Below, in pieces: positions 17,398 through 26,882 of a DNA stretch of 64,000 nt (positions are counted from its first letter, which is position 1; the number at the start of each line of letters is the position of its first letter). The stretch lies in NCBI GenBank assembly GCA_014595895.1, contig JABUKB010000001.1, forward strand, positions 992,001 through 1,056,000. Reading direction: 5' to 3'. This DNA is from Lysinibacillus odysseyi (GTDB lineage: Bacteria; Bacillota; Bacilli; Bacillales_A; Planococcaceae). Under the pieces are notes generated by a model, which ran no database searches, was not told the origin of the DNA, and was given only the letters and a program-made list of their open reading frames with translations. The translations under genes were made by a program, and so were the position numbers.

Positions 17398-17499
17398 CTA
17401 TGGAAGTCGAATATCATGTCGCACCTATAGGGGAACCCCTTTGTATGAAATGAATAAATAGCATGAGGTAACAATTAGTAATCATAGGAGGAATCAGCT

Positions 17500-18567
17500 A
17501 TGCAATATCCTGCACATGGAGCCAATGCTGCTTCTTTATATAAAGCATTACAAATACCGATGCCAGAACAGGTTGTGGATGTAAGCGAAAATGTCAACGT
17601 TTTCGGTATGCCGTCAACTGTAAAAGAACAATGGCCGCAGCTGATCGAGCAGGTTTCGTCTTACCCGCACGAACAAGCAGAGCCGTTTCGTTCGGAGGTA
17701 GCAAAGCATCACGGAGTCGGCGTCTCACAGATTGCAGTTAGCAATGGCGGGGCGGAAGCTTTAATGGCATTGGCTCAATTTTTTCAGAAGCAACGAATCG
17801 TATTATTAGAACCTAGTTTTTCCGAATACAGACGTACATTGCAGCAACAGCAGTGTCGTATTCATTCGCTTGTTGTTGATGATATTATTCATTACAGCAT
17901 CGCACAGGAAAAAGTCCAGCAAGCCTTGGCACAGGCGGAAGTATTGTATATTTGCAATCCAAACAATCCAACCGGTGTCCTATTAAAAAGGGCTTGGATA
18001 GAGGAAATCTTGCAAGCCTGTCCGCATATCTATCTAGTTGTTGACGAAGCGTTTATGGACTGGACTGATGAATCAGAGAGCATGGTGCCTTTGGTTAACC
18101 GATATCCACGTTTAATCGTTGTGCGGTCGATGACGAAAATGTATGCCATGGCCGGAGTAAGATTGGGGTATGTTGTGAGCCAGCAAGCAGAAACAATCGC
18201 TCGGTTTTTCCCGCATTGGAATGTGAGCAGTATTGCGAGCAGCATAGGTTCCATCTGTTTACAGGAGCATGAGTTTGTTGAGCGCTCACGGCGCCATAGC
18301 GCCCAATTAAGAGAACAGATGACACGCGATTTACAAAACCTCGGTTGTCGCGTAACAAAGAGCGCCGCAAACTTTTTAACATTCCAACTTGATGACCAAT
18401 TGGACCCCGATCCTTTTTTCCAGCACTTGCTGACAGAGGGAGTTGTTCTGAGACATACAAAAAATTATGAAGGCCTGCACGGCAAATGGTTCCGTATCGC
18501 TGTCAAAGATACGAAGACGTGGCGGTTTTGTTTAGAAAGGATAGCACATTATGTCTACCACTATTAA
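17500..18567 (+). CDS. cobD: Threonine-phosphate decarboxylase CobD-like (PLP)
   Basis: A 355-residue class I/II PLP aminotransferase-fold enzyme. It has ICNPNNPTGVL near the middle, VDEAFMDW, and the PLP Lys in VRSMTKMYAMAGVRLGY. It opens PAHGANA...DVSENVNVFG, the HG-N...S-N-N pattern of CobD rather than HisC. CobD makes (R)-1-amino-2-propanol phosphate from L-threonine phosphate for the corrinoid nucleotide loop. The downstream gene overlaps by 17 bases and is CobC-like, which supports CobD over histidinol-phosphate aminotransferase. No riboswitch precedes it. Confidence 0.8.
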   Translation: MQYPAHGANAASLYKALQIPMPEQVVDVSENVNVFGMPSTVKEQWPQLIEQVSSYPHEQAEPFRSEVAKHHGVGVSQIAVSNGGAEALMALAQFFQKQRIVLLEPSFSEYRRTLQQQQCRIHSLVVDDIIHYSIAQEKVQQALAQAEVLYICNPNNPTGVLLKRAWIEEILQACPHIYLVVDEAFMDWTDESESMVPLVNRYPRLIVVRSMTKMYAMAGVRLGYVVSQQAETIARFFPHWNVSSIASSIGSICLQEHEFVERSRRHSAQLREQMTRDLQNLGCRVTKSAANFLTFQLDDQLDPDPFFQHLLTEGVVLRHTKNYEGLHGKWFRIAVKDTKTWRFCLERIAHYVYHY

Positions 18568-19105
18568 AATATACCGGCACGGGGAAACGGTGTGGAATAA
18601 GGAAGGACGCCTGCAAGGCTGGCTTGATACGCCGTTAACAGCTGATGGGATTCGTCAAGCACAGCAAGTACGGTGGCATCCGGAAATTGTCTATAGCAGT
18701 GATCTTCATCGTGCCCAGCAAACGGCACGCTATATGTTTCCTCAGGTACAGCTTGTAACAGATGATCGTATACGTGAAATTTATCTAGGTCATTGGCAAG
18801 GTGCTTATATAAAGGATTTACTGCAAACATCGGAATATATGTGCTATATGACGACACCTGCTCAGTTTATCCCGTCCACGCAGGAAAGCTTCCAGCAAGT
18901 CACTGAACGTATGCTTGCTTTTCTGCAAAGCCTTGCACATAACCCGCACCGAAAAATAGCCATTGTTTCACACGGTGTATCCATTGCTTGTCTATCTGCA
19001 TACATACAAAAACGTCCAGCAGCTGAGCTTTGGCAGCAATTTTTAACAGGCGGCCAATGCTTAACGCTGCACACAAATGATTTTAAAATATTCACATTAG
19101 TATAG
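18551..19105 (+). CDS. cobC: Histidine phosphatase, probable alpha-ribazole phosphatase CobC
   Basis: A 184-residue phosphoglycerate-mutase-like phosphatase with IKIYRHGETVWN at the start (catalytic His in RHG), GRLQGWLDTPLT, REIYLGHWQG and the second His in AIVSHGVS. In the family this removes phosphate from alpha-ribazole phosphate or its cobalamin derivative. The 17-base overlap with cobD indicates translational coupling and supports the cobalamin assignment; a general sugar phosphatase remains possible. Confidence 0.8.
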   Translation: MSTTIKIYRHGETVWNKEGRLQGWLDTPLTADGIRQAQQVRWHPEIVYSSDLHRAQQTARYMFPQVQLVTDDRIREIYLGHWQGAYIKDLLQTSEYMCYMTTPAQFIPSTQESFQQVTERMLAFLQSLAHNPHRKIAIVSHGVSIACLSAYIQKRPAAELWQQFLTGGQCLTLHTNDFKIFTLV

Positions 19106-19112
19106 GGGAAAA

Positions 19113-19143
19113 TAAAAAACAGCTTATGTAGGCTGTTTTTTTA
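19113..19143 (+). terminator. Terminator after cobDC
   Basis: AAAAACAGC / GCTGTTTTTT stem with a short loop and T run. Confidence 0.75.
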
Positions 19144-19286
19144 TTTACCTTTTTTATGATAAACGAGCGATTTATAGAATATTATAGAAGAAAAGGTACT
19201 TTAAGTAGAAAAGATTGATTTATTTTCTATTTTCTGTAATAGTATAGTAAAATATTGAAAATTTTATAGGGGGTTAGACGGGGGCA

Positions 19287-20756
19287 ATGGATTACAATAC
19301 AAAACGTGTTCATGTGATTAATACGCTTGTAACAACTTTTATTGTGTGTTTAGTAGTAGGCCCGCTCATTATGGAATCGGGATTTCTTGCTACTAGTAAA
19401 GAAATAATCGCAGGTGTTTTTACCATCCTAAGTTTAGTAGCTTTAAATTTTATACCGCTGCCTTATAAAGTAAAGGCATCTATTTTTACATTACTGCCAG
19501 CCGGAGTGCTTTTTATGTTATTTGCCGTAGCGGGCTATTCCTTAAATAAGCACTATTTATTATTTGCCACGGTCATTATGGCAACAATTTATTTTGATAA
19601 AGACATTATCCGTATTTTTGGCAGTTTTCTGCTAGTAGGAATCGTGACTGTATATATGATTGATGGAAATCATTTTTTAGGCGCGAATAATACACCTACT
19701 TATTTCTTTACTGTATTTGTTGTTTATAGCGGTATTCTATTCTTACTTTATTTGATTACAGGGTGGGCAAGTACCTTAATAGATCAAGCAAAGAAAAGAG
19801 TAGAAGAAGTAGAAAGCATGATGGCACAGCTACAGGTGAATTCTCAATTGACAGGGACAAGTGCTACCGAGCTTGATGAGCATGTCAAGCAAGTTACGGA
19901 GCATGTACAAGCTATTCATTCGTCTAGCGTAGTCATTACAGAAGTAGTGGAGCAAATGGGCGAGGCTATCACAAAAGAATCACAGCATATTTCCCATGTT
20001 TATGATGTGGTAAAAAGCTCTGTCACGGAAATGCAAGGAACAGCGAAAGCATCGACAGTACTGTATGAAAAAACCACAAATTTAAGCAACGAAATCGAGC
20101 AAAATGCACAAAACGTGCACTATGTCACAGAACATATGACAACGGTACAGGAAGCAATAGATGCCACTACAATAACAATAGATGATTTACAAGAAAGCTT
20201 ACATCTAGTGAATAATTTACTGGCAAGCATTCATAATATTGCGAATCAGACAAATTTACTGGCACTTAATGCAGCTATTGAAGCAGCACGTGCCGGGGAA
20301 CATGGGAAAGGCTTTGCTGTGGTAGCGGGTGAGGTACGTAAATTATCCGAACAAAGTGCTCAAACAGCCTCTGAAATTACAAAGGTGACAAAGGAGCTTT
20401 CTGATAAATCTAGGCATGCTCAGGCAAAAGCGCACGAAGGACAGTCAGCCGTTATGGACGGGCAACAATTACTGCAACAAATAGAGGAAACGGTGCAGGT
20501 TATTACAGCAGCCTTCTTAGAAACAAAGGATACCCTTCATCACAATGTAGCGAATATTCAGACCGTGAATGAACAATTTGAGCAGGTGCAACAACAGTTA
20601 GTCGAGGTGTTGCACATTTCAGAAGAAAATACCGCAGCAACGGAAGAGATGATCAGTAGCTTACTTTCTCAAAATGATTTAATTGTGTCCATTACAGACT
20701 CTACTACTCATTTGCATAGCTTAAGTACAAGGTTAAGACTGGTGAGCCAAGGGTGA
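19287..20756 (+). CDS. Methyl-accepting chemotaxis protein
   Basis: A 489-residue chemoreceptor. The N-terminal ~170 residues form about six transmembrane helices with no large extracellular domain; a coiled-coil signalling domain follows with the hairpin tip [36 protein letters not shown]. It should signal to CheA/CheW. Lacking an obvious periplasmic sensor, it may sense membrane state or an internal cue. Domain layout and length are the same as the receptor at 23800, so the two are likely paralogues. ATG follows GGGGG. Confidence 0.9.
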   Translation: MDYNTKRVHVINTLVTTFIVCLVVGPLIMESGFLATSKEIIAGVFTILSLVALNFIPLPYKVKASIFTLLPAGVLFMLFAVAGYSLNKHYLLFATVIMATIYFDKDIIRIFGSFLLVGIVTVYMIDGNHFLGANNTPTYFFTVFVVYSGILFLLYLITGWASTLIDQAKKRVEEVESMMAQLQVNSQLTGTSATELDEHVKQVTEHVQAIHSSSVVITEVVEQMGEAITKESQHISHVYDVVKSSVTEMQGTAKASTVLYEKTTNLSNEIEQNAQNVHYVTEHMTTVQEAIDATTITIDDLQESLHLVNNLLASIHNIANQTNLLALNAAIEAARAGEHGKGFAVVAGEVRKLSEQSAQTASEITKVTKELSDKSRHAQAKAHEGQSAVMDGQQLLQQIEETVQVITAAFLETKDTLHHNVANIQTVNEQFEQVQQQLVEVLHISEENTAATEEMISSLLSQNDLIVSITDSTTHLHSLSTRLRLVSQG

Positions 20757-21454
20757 ATGGAAACGTTGGGAAAGCAAAGTAAACAAGTTGGTTTGAACAA
20801 TAAAATCCTAATAAAACAGGGCAAAATATTTAATTTTGGTGGCACAAATAGCTGAGTAAAACAACGCTACTTCTGCATTTACAAGGAGAAAGAAGATGGT
20901 ATAGACTTCTAGTTTGAAATAAATTTCCTTAAAAGGTTATATTATAACGTCAACGAAGATGCGAAAATCCAATCGAATCGTTCTAACTTCAGATATGGTT
21001 GTAAGTGAGTTACTTAACTATCGCAAACGAAAAGAAATGAATAAAGAACAGCTTGGAGAACTATATTAGAATGATAAGATGCGTACCTGTAACTACACAT
21101 TCTTTAACAAAAATCTCATAAACCCAATAATATCAAGTCCCAGCGAATATTTAAAAGTACTCCTGGGACGTACAGAAAACCGTCAAACTTGATTTTTATC
21201 GAGTTTGGCGGTTTTTTATCTATTTTTAACTTTCATCGAATATGGTCAAGGTTATTTCGTCTAAATGTTTAGATAACAACAAAAAACTATTTTTGACTAT
21301 GTATTTTATGAGGTGGTATGAAATGATTCGAGCTACAACCTCAACATTATGGAATATCTGTCTAACCACTATTGATAATGATTTAGAGGAAAAAAGGCTA
21401 TTCTGTGATAAAATAATATTGATTTAAAAATAGTAACTTTAAGGGGAAATTATT
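20757..21454. other. ~700-base region with only small or doubtful ORFs
   Basis: No convincing gene. An ORF at 20959-21069 would give a 36-residue basic peptide (MRKSNRIVLTSDM... ending QLGELY) but has no strong RBS; it looks like the N-terminal stub of a lost gene. A 7-bp hairpin (GTCCCAG at 21137, CTGGGAC at 21163) and a stronger terminator-like hairpin at 21176-21217 follow. Confidence 0.45.
21176..21217 (+). terminator. Terminator-like hairpin ahead of the desaturase-like gene
   Basis: AAAACCGTCAAACT pairs with AGTTTGGCGGTTTT (one G-T pair) across a 12-base loop, with trailing T residues. Confidence 0.7.
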
Positions 21455-22345
21455 ATGCTAAATTCGGATTTAGATATGCGTTTAGAGCCACGCATTAAGG
21501 AATTATATGAATTACATAAGAAGCGCGCTGCTAATATTGACTGGAGTTATCACGAGTTTATACCTTGGGACAAGGCAATGTCATTTAAACGAGTGCCATG
21601 GGATGAGAGTCAAGTTACTCTTCCAGAAGGGGTCATTATTGCCATTGAAACAGCATTGCTGACAGAGGTAAATTTACCATGGTACACAACACATTTAGAT
21701 TACACATTTAAAAATTCAATGGATGTAATTAGCGAATTTGTTCGTACATGGACATCTGAAGAGGATCAGCACTCGAGCTTGCTGGAAACGTATTTATTAG
21801 TGACAAGAAATGTAAACCCTGCGAGATTACATGCATTAAGAAAACGAGTAGTAGAAACGGGCTGGTTCCCAGAATTTACAAATCCATTAGCAACGATGGC
21901 TTATACATCGTTACAAGAGTTAGCGACACTTGTTTTCTACAATAATGTAGCAAGAATAGCAGGTCCACATGACCCAGATTTAGCGACATTACTGCGACGT
22001 TTAGCTAAGGACGAGGCACTCCATTATGCATTTTACCGCGATACAGTGAAAGCGCATCTTGAACTTGATCCGAATTTTATTGTATTTTTTGAAAAGGTTA
22101 TTATTAATTTTTCTATGCCAGGAGTTGTTATGCCTGACTTTGAAGATCGTATGAAAACCATTGCAATCGAGGCAAATTATGGACCGTTACAATTCTTTGA
22201 CCAAGTGTTAGATGTTGTGGTGAAATATTGGGATATTGCGAATTTACAACCTACAACGGAAGAGGCTATTGCGGCACAAGCCAATATTTTGAAATATCAT
22301 GGGCGTTTAAAGAGATTAAAAGACCGTGCTGAAGCGAGAAAATAA
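21455..22345 (+). CDS. Acyl-ACP desaturase-like diiron protein
   Basis: A 296-residue ferritin-fold protein of the fatty-acid desaturase type 2 (soluble acyl-ACP desaturase) family. Diiron ligands are visible: E in ETALLTEVNLPWY, the EExxH box SEEDQH, E in QELATLVFYNN and the second box KDEALHYAF. Such enzymes introduce a double bond into acyl-ACP using O2 and ferredoxin. Bacilli more often use the membrane Des-type enzyme, so this gene is noteworthy. Start ATG follows AAGGGG by eight bases. A small Cys-rich protein follows 29 bases downstream. Confidence 0.82.
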   Translation: MLNSDLDMRLEPRIKELYELHKKRAANIDWSYHEFIPWDKAMSFKRVPWDESQVTLPEGVIIAIETALLTEVNLPWYTTHLDYTFKNSMDVISEFVRTWTSEEDQHSSLLETYLLVTRNVNPARLHALRKRVVETGWFPEFTNPLATMAYTSLQELATLVFYNNVARIAGPHDPDLATLLRRLAKDEALHYAFYRDTVKAHLELDPNFIVFFEKVIINFSMPGVVMPDFEDRMKTIAIEANYGPLQFFDQVLDVVVKYWDIANLQPTTEEAIAAQANILKYHGRLKRLKDRAEARK

Positions 22346-22374
22346 ACGTCAAATCAATGGAAGGATTTTATATT

Positions 22375-22635
22375 ATGCAGACAACATGTGAATTATGCGG
22401 TAAAGAGACGAATGATAAAGTAAGCTATTTAGAATTGGAAACATGGGAATTTGATTTTTTGAAGAAAGAACAAAAAGATTTTTACACAATTTGTTACGCT
22501 TGTTTTGATAAGCATACGGATCACTTTATCGATCAAGAAACAGATTTGGCATTACGGAAACAACGAGCACTTTCAGTAGACAAAGAAATACAAGCAGAAA
22601 TTGAAGCGATTCTTGATATGGAGATTATTGACTGA
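22375..22635 (+). CDS. Small zinc-ribbon-like protein
   Basis: An 86-residue protein with two CxxC pairs, CELCGK near the N-terminus and CYACFDKH around residue 42, likely one zinc or Fe-S site. The rest is acidic helix. ATG 22375 is chosen for GGAAGGA upstream. It lies just downstream of the desaturase-like gene and may be co-transcribed; a redox or assembly partner role is only a guess. Confidence 0.65.
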   Translation: MQTTCELCGKETNDKVSYLELETWEFDFLKKEQKDFYTICYACFDKHTDHFIDQETDLALRKQRALSVDKEIQAEIEAILDMEIID

Positions 22636-22729
22636 AAAATTAATCTAATGTGAATAGCACATCAATTGATTCTGACGTAACTTTGGTAGTGATGACTGTG
22701 TTAATGCAATTTCCTGCATCGGGTACACA

Positions 22730-22786
22730 CAATACCTCGTTACAGATTTTCAGAACGAGAAAGCTCATCGTCTTTAGACAGGGGAT
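22730..22786 (+). mobile_element. Possible right-end/omega-RNA-like relic of an IS605-group element
   Basis: The sequence around 22751-22786 (CAGAACGAGAAAGCTCATC, then GTCTTTAGAC and GGGATGAT) resembles the conserved 3' end of IS200/IS605-group elements, where a GAGAAGCTC block precedes a terminal hairpin. No tnpB ORF remains. The call rests on motif memory only, but a tnpA fragment lies ~130 bases further on. Confidence 0.4.
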
Positions 22787-22855
22787 GATAGTGAGGTCGG
22801 TCAAGGGATAGCTTTTGCTATCTCAATTGACCGAAATTTTCACTATCTCTTTTTT
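22787..22855 (+). terminator. Long three-tier hairpin with T run
   Basis: GATAGTGA / TCACTATC, CGGTCAA / TTGACCG and GATAGC / GCTATC stack into a ~61-base imperfect hairpin (22787-22847), followed by CTCTTTTTTG. It looks like a terminator, possibly belonging to the adjacent insertion-element relic. Confidence 0.65.
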
Positions 22856-22913
22856 GTCCATTTGTTGCAGTTTCTATCGTAAATTGATCCAACAAATTTA
22901 TAGTATAATATGG

Positions 22914-23057
22914 AAAAACACGATCGTATCATTGATAAATTATCATTTTGTGTTTTGCCCACGATACAGAAGAAAGATATTTCTTGATGACAAAGATTTT
23001 TTAAGAGGACTTTTTGAGCAAACAAAAAAATTTGGAAGTAATTACGCAGAGGCGTAA
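22914..23057 (+). pseudogene. IS200/IS605-family tnpA fragment
   Basis: The frame encodes VSLINYHFVFCPRYRRKIFL and LRGLFEQTKKF, the N-terminal signature of Y1 (HUH) transposases TnpA of IS200/IS605, then hits a stop after ~48 codons. The catalytic HUH and Tyr regions are missing, so this is a truncated, dead copy. No start codon in frame is credible. Confidence 0.75.
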
Positions 23058-23148
23058 TTGATTTCGGTAAAAATGCTCTCAGTATCTTAAGAATATTATC
23101 ACGTCAAGAGTTATATAGTTAACTAAACACAAAAAAGGGGGGGAAATA

Positions 23149-23514
23149 TTGGGGATACGATTCCTTAAAATTTCTGGTGTCTATTTTCTCATTGCAGTAC
23201 TCTTAGGGCTTACAATGGGGATTATTCATAACTTTGCCTTTACCTCCGTACATGCTCATTTAAACCTATTAGGATGGGTTTCTATGGCATTATTCGGTAT
23301 TATTTATTCTATTTACCCACAAGCAGGAAAAACAACATTAGCTAAAACTCATTTCTGGCTTCATAATCTCGGTTTACCAGTCATGCAGGGAGCACTTTTT
23401 TTACAAATTCTTACTAGTAATGGCGCATTTACAGTTGGAATTATTATTGGTTCAATCATTGTTGTTTTTGGAATATTATTGTTTGTCATTAACTTGTTTA
23501 AAGCCATTCGTTAA
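23149..23514 (+). CDS. Small cytochrome-oxidase-subunit-I-like membrane protein
   Basis: A 121-residue protein with four transmembrane helices and His residues placed as in short heme-copper/cbb3 subunit-I-like proteins: HAHLNLLGWVSMALFGIIYSIYP and KTHFWLHNLGLP. It is far too short for a full oxidase subunit, so heme or quinone binding is only a possibility. TTG start after GGGGGGG. Followed by a terminator hairpin at 23530-23565. Confidence 0.7.
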   Translation: MGIRFLKISGVYFLIAVLLGLTMGIIHNFAFTSVHAHLNLLGWVSMALFGIIYSIYPQAGKTTLAKTHFWLHNLGLPVMQGALFLQILTSNGAFTVGIIIGSIIVVFGILLFVINLFKAIR

Positions 23515-23529
23515 TAGGGGATAAAAGAA

Positions 23530-23565
23530 AGGGACTCACTCATCAGTACGTTGAGAGGAGTCCCT
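23530..23565 (+). terminator. Terminator-like hairpin
   Basis: AGGGACTC / GAGTCCCT stem ending the 23149 gene; the T tract is weak. Confidence 0.55.
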
Positions 23566-23768
23566 ATTTGTATAAATTAAACTTTAAGATCGAATATGAA
23601 GAATCGAGCATAAAGACGGTAAATTATACTTTGTTTGTTCAAAAATTTCGCATTTAAATTATCTTTTTGTGTATAAGGAAAAAGTATGAAAAGTTGAACA
23701 TCAAGTCGAACACAAACAACTCTACTATAGTTTAAAACACGAATTTGGAATTCAATATCCATTAAAAG

Positions 23769-23793
23769 GCCCTATCGAATAATTCAATAGGGC
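23769..23793 (-). terminator. Terminator after the GNAT-MCP operon
   Basis: GCCCTAT / ATAGGGC stem, followed on the minus strand by CCTTTTAAT, just after the chemoreceptor stop. Confidence 0.7.
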
Positions 23794-23799
23794 TTTGTA

Positions 23800-25269
23800 T
23801 TATTGGTTTAGTTCTTGAAATTTTTGTTCAATTTTTTTGAACCCCTTAGATAGTGAAGAAATTTCCTCGTGTTGAGAAGAAACAAGATCCAATACTGCAT
23901 GAAGGCTCTGTTTGTTTATTTCTGTCATGCTAACACTTTCTTCGGCTTTAGCCTCAACCTCTTGCATCATACTTTGTACAGTTACTATAAACTCTTCAAG
24001 ATTATTTGTTTTATCTGAAAAACTCTTCATGTTCGAGTCGATATTTGCAAAAATATCTTTGACTTCCTGCATACTATCTCTGTTCTTTTCAATGGATGAT
24101 TGAGATTCAGAAATTGTATTAGATGCTGCAGTGATACGTTCTCTAAAGGTCATCAGAAGTTTTGAAATGGATTCAGACGATGTTTTAGAAGATTCCGCAA
24201 GTTTCCTTACTTCTTCTGCTACAACAGCAAACCCTTTTCCATGTTCACCAGCTCGCGCGGCTTCTATTGAAGCATTAAGGGCTAATAAGTTTGTTTGAGC
24301 AGATATTTCAGAAATTGAACGAATAGTTTGCTCGATATGTTCTGTTTCTAAGTGAAGCTCATGCATATAATCAATCGTTTTTTGAATATTACCATTAAAA
24401 CTCTCCAAATCATCTTCCAGAACTTCAATTCGTTCTCCACTTTTTAGAGTAGCTTCTTGTGTAGAAGAAAGATAATGATTTATTTCTTTCATGGAATTGG
24501 TCATATCTTCTACCTGATTGTTCGTTTCAATCATTCCGGATACTAATTTATTTGATTGTTCAGTTTGAATATCAAATGAAGCAACAATTTCTTGAATGGA
24601 ATGAATGATTTCAATAGACTGCTTATTTGCTCCGCCTGTTGTTTGATTTAATTCCTCTTGATATTCTTTTACAGAAACAAGGGAATCCCTTACTCGTTTT
24701 AACATGTTTTCCATTGACTCCTTAGAGGCGATGGCTTCTTCCTTTTGTACTTCTACCTCTTTTTGTAGATTATTGTTAAACATAGATTGCATGAATGAAG
24801 AAATAGATACAAACACGAACATAAGAATGTAGTAAAGCAAATCAACAACACTTGTAGAATGGAATATAACCTCCCCTTGTGTAAGGAAGAAATAAACTAG
24901 TACAGCAAGCACGACACTAATCGTTAAAAAATTAATTACTTTGTCTTGATAAATCCCCATAACTGCTACAAAGAAGAACATTGCCATGATGTTAATCATG
25001 TGAGGGTCCATTGTTAAGACAATAAACCAAAACAACGCTATAACAATTAAGTTGAAATATTTCATCGGTACAGTTAATTGGTCTTTCCATTTTGTTTTAT
25101 TTGCAATGAACGTGGCAGTACCAAGCACCCCACCTAAAATCCCCAATATTGTTAATACAAATCCGATTGGAATTCCTAAAATAAGATTTAAAACCTGTAC
25201 GATTAGAATTGTTCCACCGAAAACAAACATTACCCAATTATTTCTTTTTCTCAATAATTCATGATTCAT
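23800..25269 (-). CDS. Methyl-accepting chemotaxis protein coupled to an acyltransferase gene
   Basis: A 489-residue chemoreceptor with ~six N-terminal transmembrane helices, no large external domain, and a signalling tip [36 protein letters not shown]. Its ATG overlaps the TAA of the upstream GNAT gene by one base (TAATG), so the two are translationally coupled and probably work together. It has the same architecture and length as the receptor at 19287. Confidence 0.9.
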   Translation of the reverse strand: MNHELLRKRNNWVMFVFGGTILIVQVLNLILGIPIGFVLTILGILGGVLGTATFIANKTKWKDQLTVPMKYFNLIVIALFWFIVLTMDPHMINIMAMFFFVAVMGIYQDKVINFLTISVVLAVLVYFFLTQGEVIFHSTSVVDLLYYILMFVFVSISSFMQSMFNNNLQKEVEVQKEEAIASKESMENMLKRVRDSLVSVKEYQEELNQTTGGANKQSIEIIHSIQEIVASFDIQTEQSNKLVSGMIETNNQVEDMTNSMKEINHYLSSTQEATLKSGERIEVLEDDLESFNGNIQKTIDYMHELHLETEHIEQTIRSISEISAQTNLLALNASIEAARAGEHGKGFAVVAEEVRKLAESSKTSSESISKLLMTFRERITAASNTISESQSSIEKNRDSMQEVKDIFANIDSNMKSFSDKTNNLEEFIVTVQSMMQEVEAKAEESVSMTEINKQSLHAVLDLVSSQHEEISSLSKGFKKIEQKFQELNQ

Positions 25270-25832
25270 TATGCTACTTTCCCCTTTTTCAATTCAGCTG
25301 GTGCTTTAAACCAATCATATTTTTCATCTTCCAGATTGTCATAGACTTCTTTTAGATAAAATAAAGTTGGAATAACATCATCACCCTTGTACCAGATTGT
25401 TTCACCCACTTGTTCGCTTCTAATGTGATAGGTGCTGTTAAAAGATTCGAATACATCTGGCGCAGAAATTCCAATACCATGTGTATAGCCATTTGTTTGT
25501 GCGTAATGAATCATAAGTCGAACAATTTCTCGACCAAGTACACCTCTGTACTTCGGTAAAACCGCAAAACTATCTAATTCAACCACTGACATATCTTCAT
25601 TTACAGCATTAACGAATAGTTTTTTCATGAAAGATCTAGTGAATTGAGGATATGGTGTGAATTCAAATGTCCCACCAGGAACACCATCTATATAGGCTAG
25701 AAACAGATCGGAACCTTCGCGCCCATATTCCATATCATAACTAGCTCCTTCCCAAACAAGTCTTTTGATATGATGAAAAACATCCTTATCATCCTGACTT
25801 GCTACCTTTTTAAAAACTACATCGTTACTCAT
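25269..25832 (-). CDS. GNAT-fold N-acyltransferase, autoinducer-synthase/FeeM-like
   Basis: A 187-residue protein. The central block [32 protein letters not shown] has the GNAT acyl-donor loop and helix, with the acidic E-x-x-x-F-A-V layout seen in LuxI/FeeM-type acyl synthases. The tail [20 protein letters not shown] also fits. It may transfer an acyl group to an amino-acid-like substrate; neither donor nor acceptor can be identified. Tight coupling to a chemoreceptor suggests a signalling role (inference). An ordinary GNAT acetyltransferase is the alternative. Confidence 0.65.
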   Translation of the reverse strand: MSNDVVFKKVASQDDKDVFHHIKRLVWEGASYDMEYGREGSDLFLAYIDGVPGGTFEFTPYPQFTRSFMKKLFVNAVNEDMSVVELDSFAVLPKYRGVLGREIVRLMIHYAQTNGYTHGIGISAPDVFESFNSTYHIRSEQVGETIWYKGDDVIPTLFYLKEVYDNLEDEKYDWFKAPAELKKGKVA

Positions 25833-26017
25833 AAAATACCTCTCCTTTTAAGTGAAAACCTGTTGTGAAAAACTCTTATTATGTGGATTTTTATTCCTCT
25901 ACAACCATTTATGATATGCAATAACTAATTTTAACAGTATTTTGAAAAAAGTCTATAACTTTAGTAGTTTTAAATTAAAAACATTTTGTGATTCTTTATT
26001 CCTATTTAATTTCAAAG
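25833..26017. other. AT-rich upstream region of the GNAT-MCP operon
   Basis: No ORF. The GNAT ribosome binding site (GGAGAGG on the minus strand at about 25848) is here; I see no clear promoter. Confidence 0.35.
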
Positions 26018-26158
26018 GGTGTTGATGTTGTAAAGGTGTCAAAACGTTTAGGACATGCCAATGCGAAAATCATGTTAGAAACCTATGCTTACCTCATTCC
26101 AAATGAAGGCAATGACTTAGCGGATATTTTTGAAAAATCACCGGAAAAAATCTCCTGA
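26018..26158 (+). pseudogene. C-terminal fragment of a tyrosine recombinase (integrase)
   Basis: 47 codons encode GVDVVKVSKRLGHANAKIML followed by ETYAYLIPNEG and a stop. This is the C-terminal catalytic end of phage/ICE integrases: the LGHA box (His of the RHRH set) and the Tyr in ETYAYL. Everything upstream is missing. A tRNA-like fragment ~110 bases downstream fits an old integration site. Confidence 0.72.
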
Positions 26159-26218
26159 TTATTTTGTGAGCATTGACTAAAATTCGAAATTTAGTTCAAG
26201 AAGTGTTCCGAACGAAAA

Positions 26219-26254
26219 AGCCATTAAACGTTGTTATATCAACGTTTAATGGCT
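26219..26254. terminator. 15-bp perfect hairpin
   Basis: AGCCATTAAACGTTG pairs perfectly with CAACGTTTAATGGCT around six bases. It probably terminated the integrase transcript of the lost element. Confidence 0.6.
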
Positions 26255-26265
26255 AACTAAAATAA

Positions 26266-26310
26266 TGGTCGCGACAGGTCTCGAACCAGCGACCCTTACC
26301 TTGTCGAGAT
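26266..26310 (-). repeat. tRNA 3'-half relic (old attachment site)
   Basis: On the minus strand it reads as variable loop, TTCGAGA T-loop and an acceptor strand ending CGCGACCA. The T-stem GCTGG/CCTGT has a T-T mismatch and there is no 5' half, so this is not a functional tRNA. Integrases of this type recombine into tRNA 3' ends, so it is best read as a decayed att copy. Confidence 0.6.
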
Positions 26311-26849
26311 GAAACATAAAAAAATAATTACCGCAAAATCAACCGCCAACAGCTTATGAAGTCTAATTTGGACGAATAAACTGTTTTTTCTTGTGCTGTG
26401 AAGGAATGTATTTGTAAAGTGCACCTCCTCGCTACTGTATTTTTATTTTTAATTTCAGTTACAAAAGGGAAGTCTAATATACAAGTGTCGCAGTGAGAAG
26501 TGAGCATAATTGCTATGTGTTACTTGTTTTCTCATTCCTCTTGAGCAAAGGCTAGTATTGGTTTTCAGATTGGTTGAGCATATTTTGGATAAAGAAGCGG
26601 CAACCAGGCAAACATTATTTGAGATAATCTTTGCATTCGTTATATGCGGTCTATCTCCAGGGTTAACGAATGAATAATCAATCACCTGAAAGAACGCATC
26701 ATTATGGGTTAAGATCATCACTTTTGTGGTAAAAAGTTAAAAAAGGTAAAATAGATGATTTTTATGAAACCATAACGTGCTGGTTTACGTATAAGTTATA
26801 AGTACTTTTTGAAAGCATCGAAAATAAGCGTTCATAAAGAAAACAACGG
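26311..26849. other. Gene-poor stretch before the CNNM transporters
   Basis: About 540 bases with no supportable gene. A minus-strand frame at 26455-26721 is open but has no RBS and no recognisable protein features. Confidence 0.4.
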
Positions 26850-26882
26850 AGGTGAATCCCTCAGGTAGGAGGGAACATATTG
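26850..26882 (+). promoter_or_regulatory. Structured translation leader, copy 1
   Basis: GGAGGTGAATCCCT, a short loop and AGGGAACATATTG. It repeats, with changes, before the next gene (28210). TCCCT and AGGGA can pair over the start region, and a second AGGAGG lies seven bases before the TTG start. GGAGGTG could initiate a short overlapping peptide. Confidence 0.5.

Noticed and set aside
17300-17499. Cobalamin riboswitch ahead of cobD
   Set aside because: The region has a terminator but none of the conserved B12-box segments found at 45998 and 59798.
21242-21427. 61-codon plus-strand frame before the desaturase-like gene
   Set aside because: No RBS at the first ATG and composition unlike a real protein; probably chance.
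23577-23762. 61-codon minus-strand frame after the oxidase-like gene
   Set aside because: No ribosome binding site and ends against a terminator; no family features.
26266-26310. tRNA gene
   Set aside because: Only the 3' half is present and the T-stem has a mismatch; kept as an att-type relic only.
26455-26721. 88-codon minus-strand open frame
   Set aside because: No RBS, no recognisable domain or membrane pattern, in a gene-poor relic region.
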